Source: CBINFS01 sp966250015
Lineage (GTDB): Bacteria > Bacteroidota > Rhodothermia > Rhodothermales > DASSAV01
Assembly (NCBI GenBank): GCA_966250015.1
Contig: CBINFS010000004.1
Location: forward strand, 124,001 to 188,000
Direction of reading: 5' to 3'
Length of the DNA stretch: 64,000 bases
Shown: positions 25,499-34,579 of the stretch, in pieces
Layout: every line of letters begins with the position of its first letter
How positions within the stretch are numbered: the stretch's first letter is position 1
Translations under genes and position numbers: made by a program
Notes under the pieces: generated by a model
What the model was told of the DNA's origin: nothing
What the model saw: the letters and a program-made list of their open reading frames with translations, nothing else
Databases searched by the model: none

Positions 25499-25795
25499 TT
25501 ATTGGGGAAGGTATTGGATAGTTCAGAAGAGCATCCTGCCTTCGAGATACAAGCACTCTACCCGATCGGAAATCATCCACGAACATCTGCGGATGGTAGT
25601 ACAAACTCTTCTTTGCGGCTTCGCATGACCTTTCTTTTTTTGAGCCGGCTTTGATTAAAGCTCACACACATCCATAAAACCTTGAGTTTGCACTTTCATA
25701 TGCGTACTCTTTTTATCGGTAGCTATTGAGGCCTCTACCCGTTCGCCCGGTTAGCGGCCCCGTCCCTCAACACATCTTTTTGCCTAGTGAACAAA

Positions 25796-28549
25796 ATGCA
25801 CGAACTCGAAGACCTGGATTTCCTGGATGACGCCGCCGCCGAATCTTCGGAATGTTGTGACGATGGATCGTGTTGCTGCATGGACCGGCGCACGTTTTTG
25901 ACGCTGGCCGGTATCGGAACAGCCGGTCTGGCGGCGATGGGTCCACGTGCGATTGTGGCCGGTCCCTACGACCCGGCCGACGCGGTAGATCACTTCGTCC
26001 CGGCCGATAAAAAACTGAGCCCGGAATGGATCGCCTCCCTTTTCGAGAAAGGTGAACCGACGTGGTACGAAGGGTCTGATCTCGACACGATCGGCATGCC
26101 GGTAGGCGGCATCTGTGCGGGTCAGGTTTATCTCACCGGAGATGGGCGGCTCGTCTACTGGGACATCTTCAACCAGAACTTCAATTCAGGTTGGGGATCG
26201 GAGAATTACCGGGAGGGGCGCTTGCCCACCTCCATGGTGATCAACGATGGAAGCACCATACGCGTGGTGGATGCACCGGCGGTCGAGCAAGGCGCCGCAA
26301 TCCGTGTACGCACGGGAAACCAGACGATGGTTCGCCCGCTGAATAAAAGCGGATTCCCCGGCGTTCGTTTTCGAGGCGAGTATCCGATCGGACTGGTCCA
26401 GTACAGGTCGGACGATTTTCCCGTCGAGGTAGATCTCGAAGCTTTCTCTCCGTTCATCCCGTTACAGGCAGAGGACTCGGCGCTACCGGCGACCACCTTG
26501 AACTACACCATTCGGAACCGAAGCAACGCCGCGGTCGAGGTCAGCCTGGCTGCCTGGCTCGGGAATGCGGTTTGTTACTTCAGCTTTGGCGATCCGGCTG
26601 GCGGCCTCCGGCGAGTGAACCAGGTCATCGAGGGGGAAGGCCGCCGTACGGTCCAGATGAGCGTGGAGGGCGAAGGCGTCAGGGGCCTCTCTCGACGCCG
26701 GGATTACGGCACGATGAGCCTGACCGTCAACGGTGGTGAGGGGCTATTGGCGACCGCATACGTACCGGCAGGCGACCTTCCCGACGTCCTCTTCGCGCAG
26801 GACGGGCTTGCAACCGGTACGGAGACCGACAGGACGGGCGGGCAGCAACCGATCGGTGCGGTGGGACGCACGGTACGTCTCGAGCCCGGCCAGGAGGAGA
26901 AGCTCACGGTCGTCGTTTCGTGGTTCTTGCCTAACAATACCATCTTCGAGGACCGGTGGGTCGGCAACTACTACGCCCGGCGCTTCGAGGATGCGAAAGG
27001 CGTAGCGGACTATCTGCTTACGAACTTCGACCGGCTTTCGCGTGAGACGCGGCTGTGGCGGGATACCTATTACGACTCGACGCTGCCCTGGTGGCTGCTC
27101 GACCGGCTGCACTACACCGCATGTAACCTGGCCAGCTCGACGTGCCTCTGGTGGCGAAACGGCCGTTTCTGGGCGTGGGAGGGCAACGGCTGTTGCCACG
27201 GCACGTGCGGACACGTCTGGAACTACGCCCACACCGTGGCGCGGCTCTTCCCCGAGCTCGAGCGGTCGGTCCGGGAAATGCAGGACTTTGCACCCGGCAT
27301 CGGGTTCAAACCGGACGGCTCCATCGGCTTCCGGGGAGAAGGGTGGGACCTCTGGGCAGGCGACGCCCAGGGCGGGTACATCCTCAAGGCGTACCGCGAG
27401 CATCTCAACTCCCCGAACTCGGATTTCCTGGAGCGCAACTGGCCGAACATAAAGAAGGCGATGACTTTCCTGCACGAGCAGGACGGGAATGCCGACGGGC
27501 TGATCGAAGGAAGGCAGCACCAGACCTACGATCAGGATTATTACGGCCCCAACACGTTCGTCGGGTCGATGTACCTGGGCGCCTTACGCGCCGCGGAAGA
27601 GATGGCGCGTGAGGTTGGGGACGAGCAGTTCGCCAACCGGTGCCGTGAAATCTTCGAACGGGGCCGCGAGCTAACGGTTAAGCACCTGTTCAACGGGGAA
27701 TACTTCATCCAGCAGGTAGACCTCGAGCTACATCCGACCGATCAATACAAAGACGGCTGCCTGGCCGACCAGCTTTTCGGGCAGAACTGGGCGCACGAGG
27801 TTGGCCTCGGGTATATTTATCCGGAGGAAAACGTGAAGTCCGCCCTTGCGTCGGTCTGGAAGTACAACTGGGCGCCCGACATCGGTCCGCAGAACAAAGC
27901 TCACGAACCGGAGCGGTGGTTTGCCTATGAGGGCGAGGCCGGTCTTTTCATCTGCACGTGGCCGAAGAGCAAGCACCTGGGTCCCCAATCGACGCGGTAC
28001 CGGGACGAAGTGTGGACCGGTATCGAATACCAGGTGGCCGCACACATGGTTCGGGAAGGCATGTTAACCGAAGCCTTTTCCATTGTCCGTGCCATACACG
28101 ATCGGTACCATCCGGCCCGCCACAATCCGTTCAACGAGATCGAATGTGGCGACCACTACGCCCGCGCGCTGGCAAGCTGGGGCGTCCTGACGGGTTTGCA
28201 GGGCTTCTCGTACCACGGGCCTCACGGGCGCATCGGTTTTGCTCCCCGGCACACGCCGGAAAACTTCCGCTCGATGTTTACGGTAGCGGAGGGCTGGGGC
28301 ACCTTCACGCAGCAACGCGAAGCCAATCGGCAAGTGGACCGCATCGAGCTCCGCTGGGGCCGGTTGCGCCTGAACACCATCGTGCTGGAACTGCCGGAGC
28401 AGGCCGAGCTGAAGAATGCGGTCGTGACGGTAGCCGGGAAGCCGGTCGAGGTATCGACCCGGCAGGATGGCCGGCGCGTAGAGATTGCGCTGCCCACCGA
28501 TGCGATCGTTGAAGCCGACGAGCGGATCGAGGTCGAGCTGACGTTTTAG
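25796..28549 (+). CDS. GH116-family glycoside hydrolase with Tat signal and Cys-rich N-terminus
   Basis: A 917-residue protein related to non-lysosomal glucosylceramidase (GBA2) and other GH116 beta-glycosidases. A Tat-type signal (DRRTFLTLAGIGTAGLAAMG, Arg31-Arg32) follows an odd Cys-rich leader (CC at 20-21, CCC at 26-28). The N-terminal beta-sandwich starts GMPVGGICAGQVYLTGDGRLVYWDIFNQ. The (alpha/alpha)6 catalytic domain includes RFWAWEGNGCCHGTCGHVWNYAHTVARLFPELERSVREMQ, EGRQHQTYDQDYYGPNTFVGSMYLGAL, LADQLFGQNWAHEVGLG and NEIECGDHYARALASWG. Retaining hydrolysis of beta-glucosides or xylosides is expected. The start may instead be the GTG nine bases upstream. Confidence 0.88.
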   Translation: MHELEDLDFLDDAAAESSECCDDGSCCCMDRRTFLTLAGIGTAGLAAMGPRAIVAGPYDPADAVDHFVPADKKLSPEWIASLFEKGEPTWYEGSDLDTIGMPVGGICAGQVYLTGDGRLVYWDIFNQNFNSGWGSENYREGRLPTSMVINDGSTIRVVDAPAVEQGAAIRVRTGNQTMVRPLNKSGFPGVRFRGEYPIGLVQYRSDDFPVEVDLEAFSPFIPLQAEDSALPATTLNYTIRNRSNAAVEVSLAAWLGNAVCYFSFGDPAGGLRRVNQVIEGEGRRTVQMSVEGEGVRGLSRRRDYGTMSLTVNGGEGLLATAYVPAGDLPDVLFAQDGLATGTETDRTGGQQPIGAVGRTVRLEPGQEEKLTVVVSWFLPNNTIFEDRWVGNYYARRFEDAKGVADYLLTNFDRLSRETRLWRDTYYDSTLPWWLLDRLHYTACNLASSTCLWWRNGRFWAWEGNGCCHGTCGHVWNYAHTVARLFPELERSVREMQDFAPGIGFKPDGSIGFRGEGWDLWAGDAQGGYILKAYREHLNSPNSDFLERNWPNIKKAMTFLHEQDGNADGLIEGRQHQTYDQDYYGPNTFVGSMYLGALRAAEEMAREVGDEQFANRCREIFERGRELTVKHLFNGEYFIQQVDLELHPTDQYKDGCLADQLFGQNWAHEVGLGYIYPEENVKSALASVWKYNWAPDIGPQNKAHEPERWFAYEGEAGLFICTWPKSKHLGPQSTRYRDEVWTGIEYQVAAHMVREGMLTEAFSIVRAIHDRYHPARHNPFNEIECGDHYARALASWGVLTGLQGFSYHGPHGRIGFAPRHTPENFRSMFTVAEGWGTFTQQREANRQVDRIELRWGRLRLNTIVLELPEQAELKNAVVTVAGKPVEVSTRQDGRRVEIALPTDAIVEADERIEVELTF

Positions 28550-28587
28550 GATCCGTATACCTCTCTAATACTGAAAAACACCGTCCT

Positions 28588-28628
28588 GCCTGCGCACCGG
28601 TTATTAGACGGTGCGCAGGCGTTTTTTT
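28588..28628 (+). terminator. Rho-independent terminator after GH116 gene
   Basis: GCCTGCGCACCG pairs perfectly with CGGTGCGCAGGC around a 9-base loop, followed by G and seven T. It lies 39 bases after the GH116 stop codon. Confidence 0.92.
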
Positions 28629-28775
28629 GCGCTGGAAATCCCACCTTTCTTGAGTGCCTGGAGGGGAACACCCTGATCCACCGGCCGGTGAGTACGTCGT
28701 ATACCAGGCAGTCCGGCACCACGTCGTGCGAAAACACCGGTTCACGTTCAACCCATGTATCAGGCACTCAACCCT

Positions 28776-30512
28776 ATGAACAAGCCCATCCTGTTTATTC
28801 TCGTACACGATCGAACGTTGCTCGAAGTGCTCGAATCCGACATCAGCCGGCGCTTTGGCAACGACTGCCGGATCACGTGCGCGGATGACCCGGATAAAGG
28901 TATCGAGGTGTTACGCGAGCTGGCGGAGCAGGACGAGCCCGTCGCGCTGCTCATTGCCGATCACAACCTGCCTGATTGCACCGGAGTCGATTTTTTGCAG
29001 CGAGCCCGTGCGCTTCACCCGCGGGCAAAGCGGATCCTGCTCGTCGAGCGTGACTACACCTCGGCCAATCCGATCGTGCCGGCGATGACGCTCGGCCAGA
29101 TCAACTACCACCTGGTCAAGCCGTGGATTCCGGAACAGGGGCTCTACCCGCCTATCAGCGATTTCCTAGCGGCGTGGTCTGCCTCGATGGACCGGGGCTT
29201 CAAGCTCTTTCGGATCGTCGGCCGGCCGCAGAGCGTGCGGTCCTACGAGATCCGGGACATTCTCACGCGCTTCAACCTGCCCTTCAGGCTTTATTCGGAT
29301 CAATCGGAGGAAGGCCGGCAGTTACTCGAAGAAGCCGGCGTTAGCGCTGATCGGCTTCCGGTTGTGGTACGCCACGACGGGCGCGTGCTGATTGATCCCA
29401 CGGTTGCCGAGCTGATCGAGGCGATTGGCGGCGCGACGCGCCTCGACCCCGGTGTCTACGACCTGGCGATCGTCGGCGCAGGCCCGGCGGGACTCGCGGC
29501 CGCCGTATACGCCGCTTCCGAAGGCCTCAACACCGTGGTGCTGGAACGGGAGATCTCCGGTGGGCAGGCCGGAACGAGCGCACACATCCGGAATTTTCTT
29601 GGCTTCACCTGGGGAATCAGCGGCCAGGAGTTTGCCTACCGGGCGTGCGAGCAGGCCTGGCTTTTCGGAGCCAACATGGTCTTCGCACAGGAAGCCGTCA
29701 GCCTCAGGTCCGACGGATCGGAGCACGTGCTCCAGGTGGCCGATGGACGGGAAGTAAGGGCGCGATCGGTCATCCTCGCCATTGGCATGACCTGGCGGCG
29801 CCTCAACATTCCTCATCTGGAAAGGCTTATCGGGGCGGGGGTGTATTACGGCTCGGGCGGCAGCGAGGCGCGTGCGATGGAAGGACGCCACGTTTGCGTC
29901 GTTGGTGCTGGCAACTCCGCCGGCCAGGCTGCCCTTCACCTGGCCAGATACGCTGAATCGGTCACCATGCTGGTCCGGGGCGACTCGCTGACCAAAAGCA
30001 TGTCGGAGTATCTGATCACCGAGATCGGCCAGACGCCGAACATCACGGTTCGATTCAAGGCCGAGGTGGTTGACGGAGAAGGCGACGGACAGCTCGAATC
30101 CGTCACCATACACGACACCGTTTCGGGTGCCTACGAGCGGATCCCCACCTCGGCGCTCTTCATCATGATCGGCGCAGAGCCCCGTACGGGGTGGCTGAAG
30201 GACTGCGTCGCCTGCAACCCGCAGGGTTACATTTTGACGGGGCAGCACCTCATGCGTGACGGACAGCTTCCCGACGGATGGCCGCTCAAACGGCAGCCTT
30301 ACCTCATCGAAACGAGCATCCCCGGGATCTTTGCCGCAGGCGACGTACGGTACGGCTCGGTCAAGCGGGTGGCGTCCGCCGTGGGTGAAGGCGCCACGGC
30401 GGTCCAGTTCGTCCACCAGTACCTTGCCGAGAAGGCCGGTCCGACGCCGCTCGGCCAGGGATCAACAACCCACACCGCGCAACCGGTCGGGACCGGCCTT
30501 CTTCATCGATGA
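28776..30512 (+). CDS. Response regulator / glutaredoxin-like / thioredoxin-reductase-like fusion lacking CxxC
   Basis: A 578-residue three-part protein. Residues 1-120 are a receiver domain with phospho-acceptor Asp62 (LLIADHNLPD), acidic Asp12 and Lys115 (YHLVKPW). Residues about 140-220 look like a thioredoxin/glutaredoxin fold (LFRIVGRPQSVRSYEIRDILTRFNLPFRLY) without a CxxC. Residues about 228-560 are thioredoxin-reductase-like with FAD motif VGAGPAGLAAA, NAD(P) motif VVGAGNSAGQAA and the C-terminal GIFAAGDVR. At the usual CATC site the sequence is YYGSGG (about 357-362), so it cannot reduce thioredoxin in the standard way. No histidine kinase is adjacent. The ATG at 28776 matches the receiver start. 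Confidence 0.88.
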   Translation: MNKPILFILVHDRTLLEVLESDISRRFGNDCRITCADDPDKGIEVLRELAEQDEPVALLIADHNLPDCTGVDFLQRARALHPRAKRILLVERDYTSANPIVPAMTLGQINYHLVKPWIPEQGLYPPISDFLAAWSASMDRGFKLFRIVGRPQSVRSYEIRDILTRFNLPFRLYSDQSEEGRQLLEEAGVSADRLPVVVRHDGRVLIDPTVAELIEAIGGATRLDPGVYDLAIVGAGPAGLAAAVYAASEGLNTVVLEREISGGQAGTSAHIRNFLGFTWGISGQEFAYRACEQAWLFGANMVFAQEAVSLRSDGSEHVLQVADGREVRARSVILAIGMTWRRLNIPHLERLIGAGVYYGSGGSEARAMEGRHVCVVGAGNSAGQAALHLARYAESVTMLVRGDSLTKSMSEYLITEIGQTPNITVRFKAEVVDGEGDGQLESVTIHDTVSGAYERIPTSALFIMIGAEPRTGWLKDCVACNPQGYILTGQHLMRDGQLPDGWPLKRQPYLIETSIPGIFAAGDVRYGSVKRVASAVGEGATAVQFVHQYLAEKAGPTPLGQGSTTHTAQPVGTGLLHR

Positions 30513-30529
30513 AGCCCGAGATGCCCGTT

Positions 30530-31375
30530 TTAGTGACGGCGGCCGTAGAGGATCATGCTCAGCGGCGCGCATACGGCCATCACCACGGCAGGCGCCAGAA
30601 GCGACAGGCCAATGGCATCCGCGCTCACCGCTCCGTCGAGGATACCACGGATCGCGGAAACGAGCAGGGTCACCGGGTTGACGACGACGAAGGCCTGAAG
30701 CCACTGCGGCATCGTTACGGGATCGACGAAGATGTTGGAGGCAAACGTCAGTGGCATCAGCACGAGCCAGCTCAGCGTCATCACGGTCGACGGCGTACGC
30801 ACCAGCAGCGCCAGCATCGTAAAGATCCAGCCGATCCCGAAAGCAAACACGTCGAGCATAAGAATCGACGTGGCGACTCCAGTAACGCCGGTTACCGGGC
30901 GGTACCCCATCAGGAGCCCAATGATAAAGACGATGAGGCCGGACACGGTGAACCGGATGATGTCACCGACCATCGCGCCGACGAGGGGCGACGGCCGCCA
31001 GATCGGCATCGATCGGAAACGGTCGAAAACACCCTTCGAGAGGTCAGTATTCAGCGTAAAGCCCGTATAAACCGACGTAAATACGACGGTCTGTACGAGA
31101 ATTCCGGGCAGGAGGAACTGCAGGTACTCCCGGGTCGATCCGGCCAGTGCACCACCGAACAGGTAGGTGAACAACACGGTGAACATGACCGGCGTCACGA
31201 TGACGTCGAAGAGCTGTTCGGGGGTGTGCTTGATTTTGAGCAGCGCCCGCCAGCCGAACGTGAGCACGTTCGCTACCGGAGCCGGGCGGCTCACGTTGTG
31301 CCGCACCAGCAGCCGGTTTCCCTCCAAACGTGAGCCAGCTTTCGTGCGCGTCCGCTTATCTATGGTTTCTATCAT
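30530..31375 (-). CDS. ABC-2 type transporter permease (DrrB-like)
   Basis: A 281-residue six-span inner-membrane permease of the ABC-2/DrrB family. It shows [43 protein letters not shown], the cytoplasmic [24 protein letters not shown] motif, and [37 protein letters not shown] near the C-terminus. With the ATPase encoded immediately upstream it forms a two-gene exporter for drugs, lipids or antibiotics. Its start codon lies inside the ATPase gene (20-base overlap), suggesting translational coupling. Confidence 0.92.
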   Translation of the reverse strand: MIETIDKRTRTKAGSRLEGNRLLVRHNVSRPAPVANVLTFGWRALLKIKHTPEQLFDVIVTPVMFTVLFTYLFGGALAGSTREYLQFLLPGILVQTVVFTSVYTGFTLNTDLSKGVFDRFRSMPIWRPSPLVGAMVGDIIRFTVSGLIVFIIGLLMGYRPVTGVTGVATSILMLDVFAFGIGWIFTMLALLVRTPSTVMTLSWLVLMPLTFASNIFVDPVTMPQWLQAFVVVNPVTLLVSAIRGILDGAVSADAIGLSLLAPAVVMAVCAPLSMILYGRRH

Positions 31376-32369
31376 TGGTTGAGACCAGTGAATTATCGGT
31401 TTCTTCGGTGTCGATTTCAGTGGTGGCCGCGTGGCCTGTCAGGCTGAAGAACACCTCGTCCAGGCTGGGCTGACCCAGCGAGAAGCCGGAGACCGAGATA
31501 CCGGCTTCGGCCAGTACCACGAGCGCCGACGGCGCCCGGTTGGGCTGTGACAGCTGCACGGTCAGAGCGCGAGGATCCCCGTCGACGTGGACGGCGTCGC
31601 CAAGGTAATCGGCGATCAGCCGGCAGGCTTCGTCGCGCCGATCGGCGTCGGTGAGCCGGACGTGCAGCACGCCCCTTCCGACCTGCGCCTTTAGGTCGGC
31701 GCTGGTGCCCTCGGCGATGAGCGTGCCACGGTCGATGACCGCGATGCGGTCGGCCAGCTGGTCCGCCTCTTCGAGGTATTGAGTCGTCAGGAGGACCGAC
31801 GTGCCTCCCGCCACGAGCTCCCGGATCATGTCCCACACGCGGTTACGGCTGTAGGGATCGAGTCCCGTGGTGGGCTCGTCGAGGAAGAGCAGGTCCGGCG
31901 TCCGCAGGATGCTCGCGGCAATGTCGAGGCGCCTCCTCATGCCGCCGGAGTAGTTCTTCACCTGTCGGTCCGCGGCGTCTTCGATTTCGAGTAGCTTCAA
32001 AAGCTCGCGGGTACGCGCCCTGGCCGCCGACCGTTTGAAACCGAGCAGGCGAGCCAGCAGCATAAGGTTCTCGTACCCGGTCAGGTCCTCGTCCACCGAA
32101 GCGAACTGGCCGGTCAGGCTGATGCGCCGGCGCACTTCATCGGGCTCCTGCACCACGTCGTGGCCGAGCACGAACGCCGAACCCCCGTCGGGTTTCAACA
32201 GGGTGGCGAGCATGCGGATCACAGTCGTCTTGCCGGCGCCGTTGGGGCCGAGCAGTCCATAGATCATCCCCGCAGGTACGATCAGGTCGATCCTGTCCAC
32301 GGCACGGTGGGCGCCGAAAACCTTGACCAGGCTTTTCGTTTCTATAGCCGGTACGGAACGATACGGCAT
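31356..32369 (-). CDS. ABC transporter ATP-binding protein (DrrA-like)
   Basis: A 337-residue ATPase with Walker A ([11 protein letters not shown]), Q-loop, signature [13 protein letters not shown], Walker [13 protein letters not shown] and an H-loop-equivalent Gln ([23 protein letters not shown]). The C-terminal extension (about 230-330) is the DrrA-type regulatory domain. It energises the DrrB-like permease encoded downstream. Exporters of this kind give self-resistance or housekeeping efflux; no biosynthetic genes flank it. Confidence 0.93.
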   Translation of the reverse strand: MPYRSVPAIETKSLVKVFGAHRAVDRIDLIVPAGMIYGLLGPNGAGKTTVIRMLATLLKPDGGSAFVLGHDVVQEPDEVRRRISLTGQFASVDEDLTGYENLMLLARLLGFKRSAARARTRELLKLLEIEDAADRQVKNYSGGMRRRLDIAASILRTPDLLFLDEPTTGLDPYSRNRVWDMIRELVAGGTSVLLTTQYLEEADQLADRIAVIDRGTLIAEGTSADLKAQVGRGVLHVRLTDADRRDEACRLIADYLGDAVHVDGDPRALTVQLSQPNRAPSALVVLAEAGISVSGFSLGQPSLDEVFFSLTGHAATTEIDTEETDNSLVSTNDRNHR

Positions 32370-32678
32370 ACGTCTTCGAGTCTGAAGAAATGAACGGAAC
32401 TCGAGGGGCGGCTAGCAGGGTGGTATGGGTGCAACGCACGTCAAACGAAGCGGCCGATCGATGGTGCCCCGGTCTCTACGGTAGGGCACGCCCACTGCAC
32501 GTTCCGGCGGATCCGCCTACGCAATCGGACGGAGAGGCCGGATAACGTGCGGGCGCTCAACGGGGCAGGGAATCCGGAGGTCCCAGTGAACGAATCACCT
32601 GCCCGAACCGCGAAGAGAACGAGACCGTCGATTAGAGGGCCGCTCGATGGCAAGCGGCCCTCTAATCCGGGCCTTACG
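32370..32678. other. 309-base intergenic region, GC-rich
   Basis: There is no coding sequence I can support. It contains the palindrome GGCGGATCCGCC (32506-32517) and the strong hairpin annotated at 32631-32666. The part nearest 32370 should hold the promoter of the drrA-drrB pair, but no clear -35/-10 stands out. Confidence 0.5.
32631..32666 (-). terminator. Strong 14-bp hairpin after the lipocalin-like gene
   Basis: ATTAGAGGGCCGCT pairs perfectly with AGCGGCCCTCTAAT around an 8-base loop. It lies 13 bases beyond the stop of the minus-strand gene at 32679. Neither side has a long T-run, so termination is likely but not certain. Confidence 0.7.
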
Positions 32679-33143
32679 CTAGTTGATTCGTGTCAGTCGG
32701 ACGGTGACCGTCCCGTCACCCTGTGCATAGGTGAGGAACAGGTTGTCGTTCATGACACGGATCTCCGGCTCGTAGGCCAGCGACCCTTCGCCGACGGCTT
32801 CATTCTTGCGGATCGTCGGATTCAGCACCAGCTTCGAAGCACTCACTTCGTAGGTGCCGGCGCTGCCGACGAACGGGATGAGATCTTCCGGCTGATTCGG
32901 CTCGGGTACACCAACGATGCTGTAGTACTTCTTCGTGAAGACCGCCAGAACCGGAGCCGGGGAATCGTTGGTCCATTTCGAATCGGGTGAATCATACCGC
33001 ACATACGAGACCTCCCACTCACCCTCCATTTTTGGCGCAGATTGAGCGTTCGCCGTCACCGGTAGGAGCAATCCGGCAAGACACAAGACCGCTAGGGTCA
33101 GCAACCGCTCCACCATTTTCGTTGTAATCGATGCTGCAATCAT
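32679..33143 (-). CDS. Exported lipocalin-like hypothetical protein
   Basis: A 154-residue protein with a signal peptide (LLTLAVLCLAGLLLPVTANAQS) and a small mature beta-rich domain. It begins MEGEWEVSYVRYDSP and ends DNLFLTYAQGDGTVTVRLTRIN, the pattern of lipocalin-like (PF13924-type) proteins. A GAGG sequence precedes the ATG at 33143; a second in-frame Met nine codons later is possible. No binding partner can be predicted. Confidence 0.68.
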   Translation of the reverse strand: MIAASITTKMVERLLTLAVLCLAGLLLPVTANAQSAPKMEGEWEVSYVRYDSPDSKWTNDSPAPVLAVFTKKYYSIVGVPEPNQPEDLIPFVGSAGTYEVSASKLVLNPTIRKNEAVGEGSLAYEPEIRVMNDNLFLTYAQGDGTVTVRLTRIN

Positions 33144-33487
33144 AGCTGGGACCTCATGATTAAAAACTCATTCAAGTGTGGGAGCATATCGAAGAAACTG
33201 ATTCAAAGTTGCGACATGGCGGACATTTAAGTCGTCAAAAAGTGATCAATATGTGCACATATAGGTTATTAAAGACTTTACGCAAACCTGTCAGGGGCAA
33301 AATTCTGCTGGAATGGGGAAAAACGGGCCTTGGGGGAGCTGAGGCGACGTGACGTCAACCTCTAGATAAACGACGTGAGCGCCGGGCAGCGGCTCAGGGA
33401 TGGAGAGATTTTATATGTGACACTTCGTCGACGACAAACGTCTATCGAGACCCGGCGCTTGCGAGAAAAGTAGCCTGTCTGCAAGCC
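33144..33487. other. 344-base intergenic region with a 14-bp palindrome
   Basis: There is no gene in this space. At 33249-33262 the sequence ATATGTGCACATAT is a perfect 14-base palindrome with a TGTGCACA core, about 106 bases upstream of the lipocalin-like gene start. It is a possible operator. The side next to 33487 should include the end of the padR transcript; I see no clear terminator there. Confidence 0.4.
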
Positions 33488-34102
33488 TCAGTCGCAGTTC
33501 GGGGTGCCGATCCAGCAGGGGAACTGATCGGCGATGACGTGGCCGAGGATTGCAGAAACGGCGAGCAGCACGACGGTGGCAAGCACGAGGTTGGCGGGGT
33601 GGTCGAAGAGGTTTCCTCCGGCTCGCATGGCCCACCGGATCGGCGTAAGGCCAACGAAAAACGCCAGAGGCAAAAGGGCAAATGCACCAATCAGGATCAA
33701 CAGCCCGACCACGCTATTCCGCACACCGTCCGGTCCCGTCACCAGGTCGCTGAGAAACGAATTGACCGGCTCGATCTCGAAAAAGGCCACCACAAAGATG
33801 AATGCCGGCACCAGGGCAAGAATTACGCTGAGGGCCGCTGCCCGTGAGGGACTGTTGAGGATTGATCTCATGACGTGCGCTCTCTTGATCGCGTGAAAGT
33901 GCTCCCTGACGATGCCGAAGGCCGTATCGGCGAACAGGCTAACTAAAAAGCGACCCTTTCCCCGGGCATATGAGCCCAGCCGTTCGTCGCAGAGGTCGTC
34001 GAACGTCTGCATCATCGACTCGCCAAGCTGCTCCCTGAACTCCTTCGGATAGAGAGCAAGGAGCCGCCGGTAGAAGTTCCGTATGCGATGCGAGTCAGAC
34101 AT
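33488..34102 (-). CDS. PadR-linked membrane protein with permease-prefix-like N-terminus
   Basis: A 204-residue protein. The N-terminal segment IRNFYRRLLALYPKEFREQLGESMMQTFDDLCDER matches the cytoplasmic prefix found on PadR-associated ABC permeases. Three or four transmembrane helices follow (AAALSVILALVPAFIFVVAFF; VVGLLILIGAFALLPLAFFVG; LVLATVVLLAVSAILGHVI). The actual permease domain is absent, so this is a short relative with unknown role. Its ATG lies inside the last codons of padR (8-base overlap), so the two are surely co-expressed. Confidence 0.78.
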   Translation of the reverse strand: MSDSHRIRNFYRRLLALYPKEFREQLGESMMQTFDDLCDERLGSYARGKGRFLVSLFADTAFGIVREHFHAIKRAHVMRSILNSPSRAAALSVILALVPAFIFVVAFFEIEPVNSFLSDLVTGPDGVRNSVVGLLILIGAFALLPLAFFVGLTPIRWAMRAGGNLFDHPANLVLATVVLLAVSAILGHVIADQFPCWIGTPNCD

Positions 34103-34457
34103 CGTAGGCAAGGGTCTTTGGCAGGAGGCGGCGCTCACGCGCCAGCGACACGAGGTGCCGGTAGCGTTCGAGCTCCGCCGCCAGCGCCTTTTGGCCTGCC
34201 CCCGTAATCTTGTAATATATGCGCCGCTGGTCGTCCAGCTCGGGGTCGACTCGGCGATCGCTCTCCTGTACGAGCCCGGCATCGAGCATCCGCTTGAGCG
34301 AACCGTAGAGCGTGCCGGGACCCATCTTCACCGTGCCCATCGAGTCGGCCTCGACCTGCTTCATGATGCCGTACCCGTGCCGGTCGCCACTCGACAGCGC
34401 AAGCAGGATGTGGAAAACGGCCGGTGTAAGCGGGATATCAGGTTTCTCGGAGTTCAT
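34095..34457 (-). CDS. PadR-family transcriptional regulator
   Basis: A 120-residue winged-helix regulator. It shows LTPAVFHILLALSSGDRHGYGIMKQVEADSMGTVKMGPGTLYGSLKRMLDAGLVQE, RRIYYKITGAGQKALAAELERYRHLVSLA, and a C-terminal dimerisation helix. PadR proteins repress their own operon and are released by small molecules or envelope stress. A textbook promoter with an internal palindrome sits directly before the gene. The downstream gene is a membrane protein overlapping by eight bases. Confidence 0.93.
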   Translation of the reverse strand: MNSEKPDIPLTPAVFHILLALSSGDRHGYGIMKQVEADSMGTVKMGPGTLYGSLKRMLDAGLVQESDRRVDPELDDQRRIYYKITGAGQKALAAELERYRHLVSLARERRLLPKTLAYDV

Positions 34458-34463
34458 GGATAC

Positions 34464-34492
34464 AATATATCCGCTGCGGATATAGTTGTCAA
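34464..34492 (-). promoter_or_regulatory. Promoter and PadR-type operator of the padR operon; apparent leaderless start
   Basis: On the minus strand, TTGACA (34492-34487) and TATATT (34469-34464) are separated by exactly 17 bases. The spacer and -10 contain a perfect 19-base palindrome at 34466-34484, TATATCCGCAGCGGATATA. Only six bases (GTATCC) separate the -10 box from the ATG, so transcription probably starts at or next to the A of the start codon, giving a leaderless mRNA. The palindrome position implies that PadR binding blocks RNA polymerase. Confidence 0.82.
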
Positions 34493-34579
34493 GAGGACGC
34501 TCCCCGGATAACCAGATAAAGACAAAGGTTTAGGGCGAGCGTAGGTTAGTTTGAGGCGCGCGATAGGAGCAATCAGCGG

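Larger units (their letters stand above)
25140..25795. other. 656-base intergenic region with degraded dispersed repeats
   Basis: No convincing coding sequence is present between the DUF1801 gene and the GH116 gene. It holds several short repeat-like pieces listed separately (25244-25262, 25376-25395, 25479-25498). There is also a stretch at about 25275-25311 (ATCCGCTGATGGACGCCGAT ... GCAGATGATT) of the kind seen as decayed interspersed elements in many genomes. The last 150 bases are AT-richer and probably contain the GH116 promoter, which I cannot place. Confidence 0.6.

Noticed and set aside
29840..29870. A pseudogene call for the thioredoxin-reductase-like protein because CxxC is missing
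   Set aside because: The frame is intact over 578 residues with all cofactor motifs, and reductases of this type without CxxC exist, so it is a variant rather than a broken gene.
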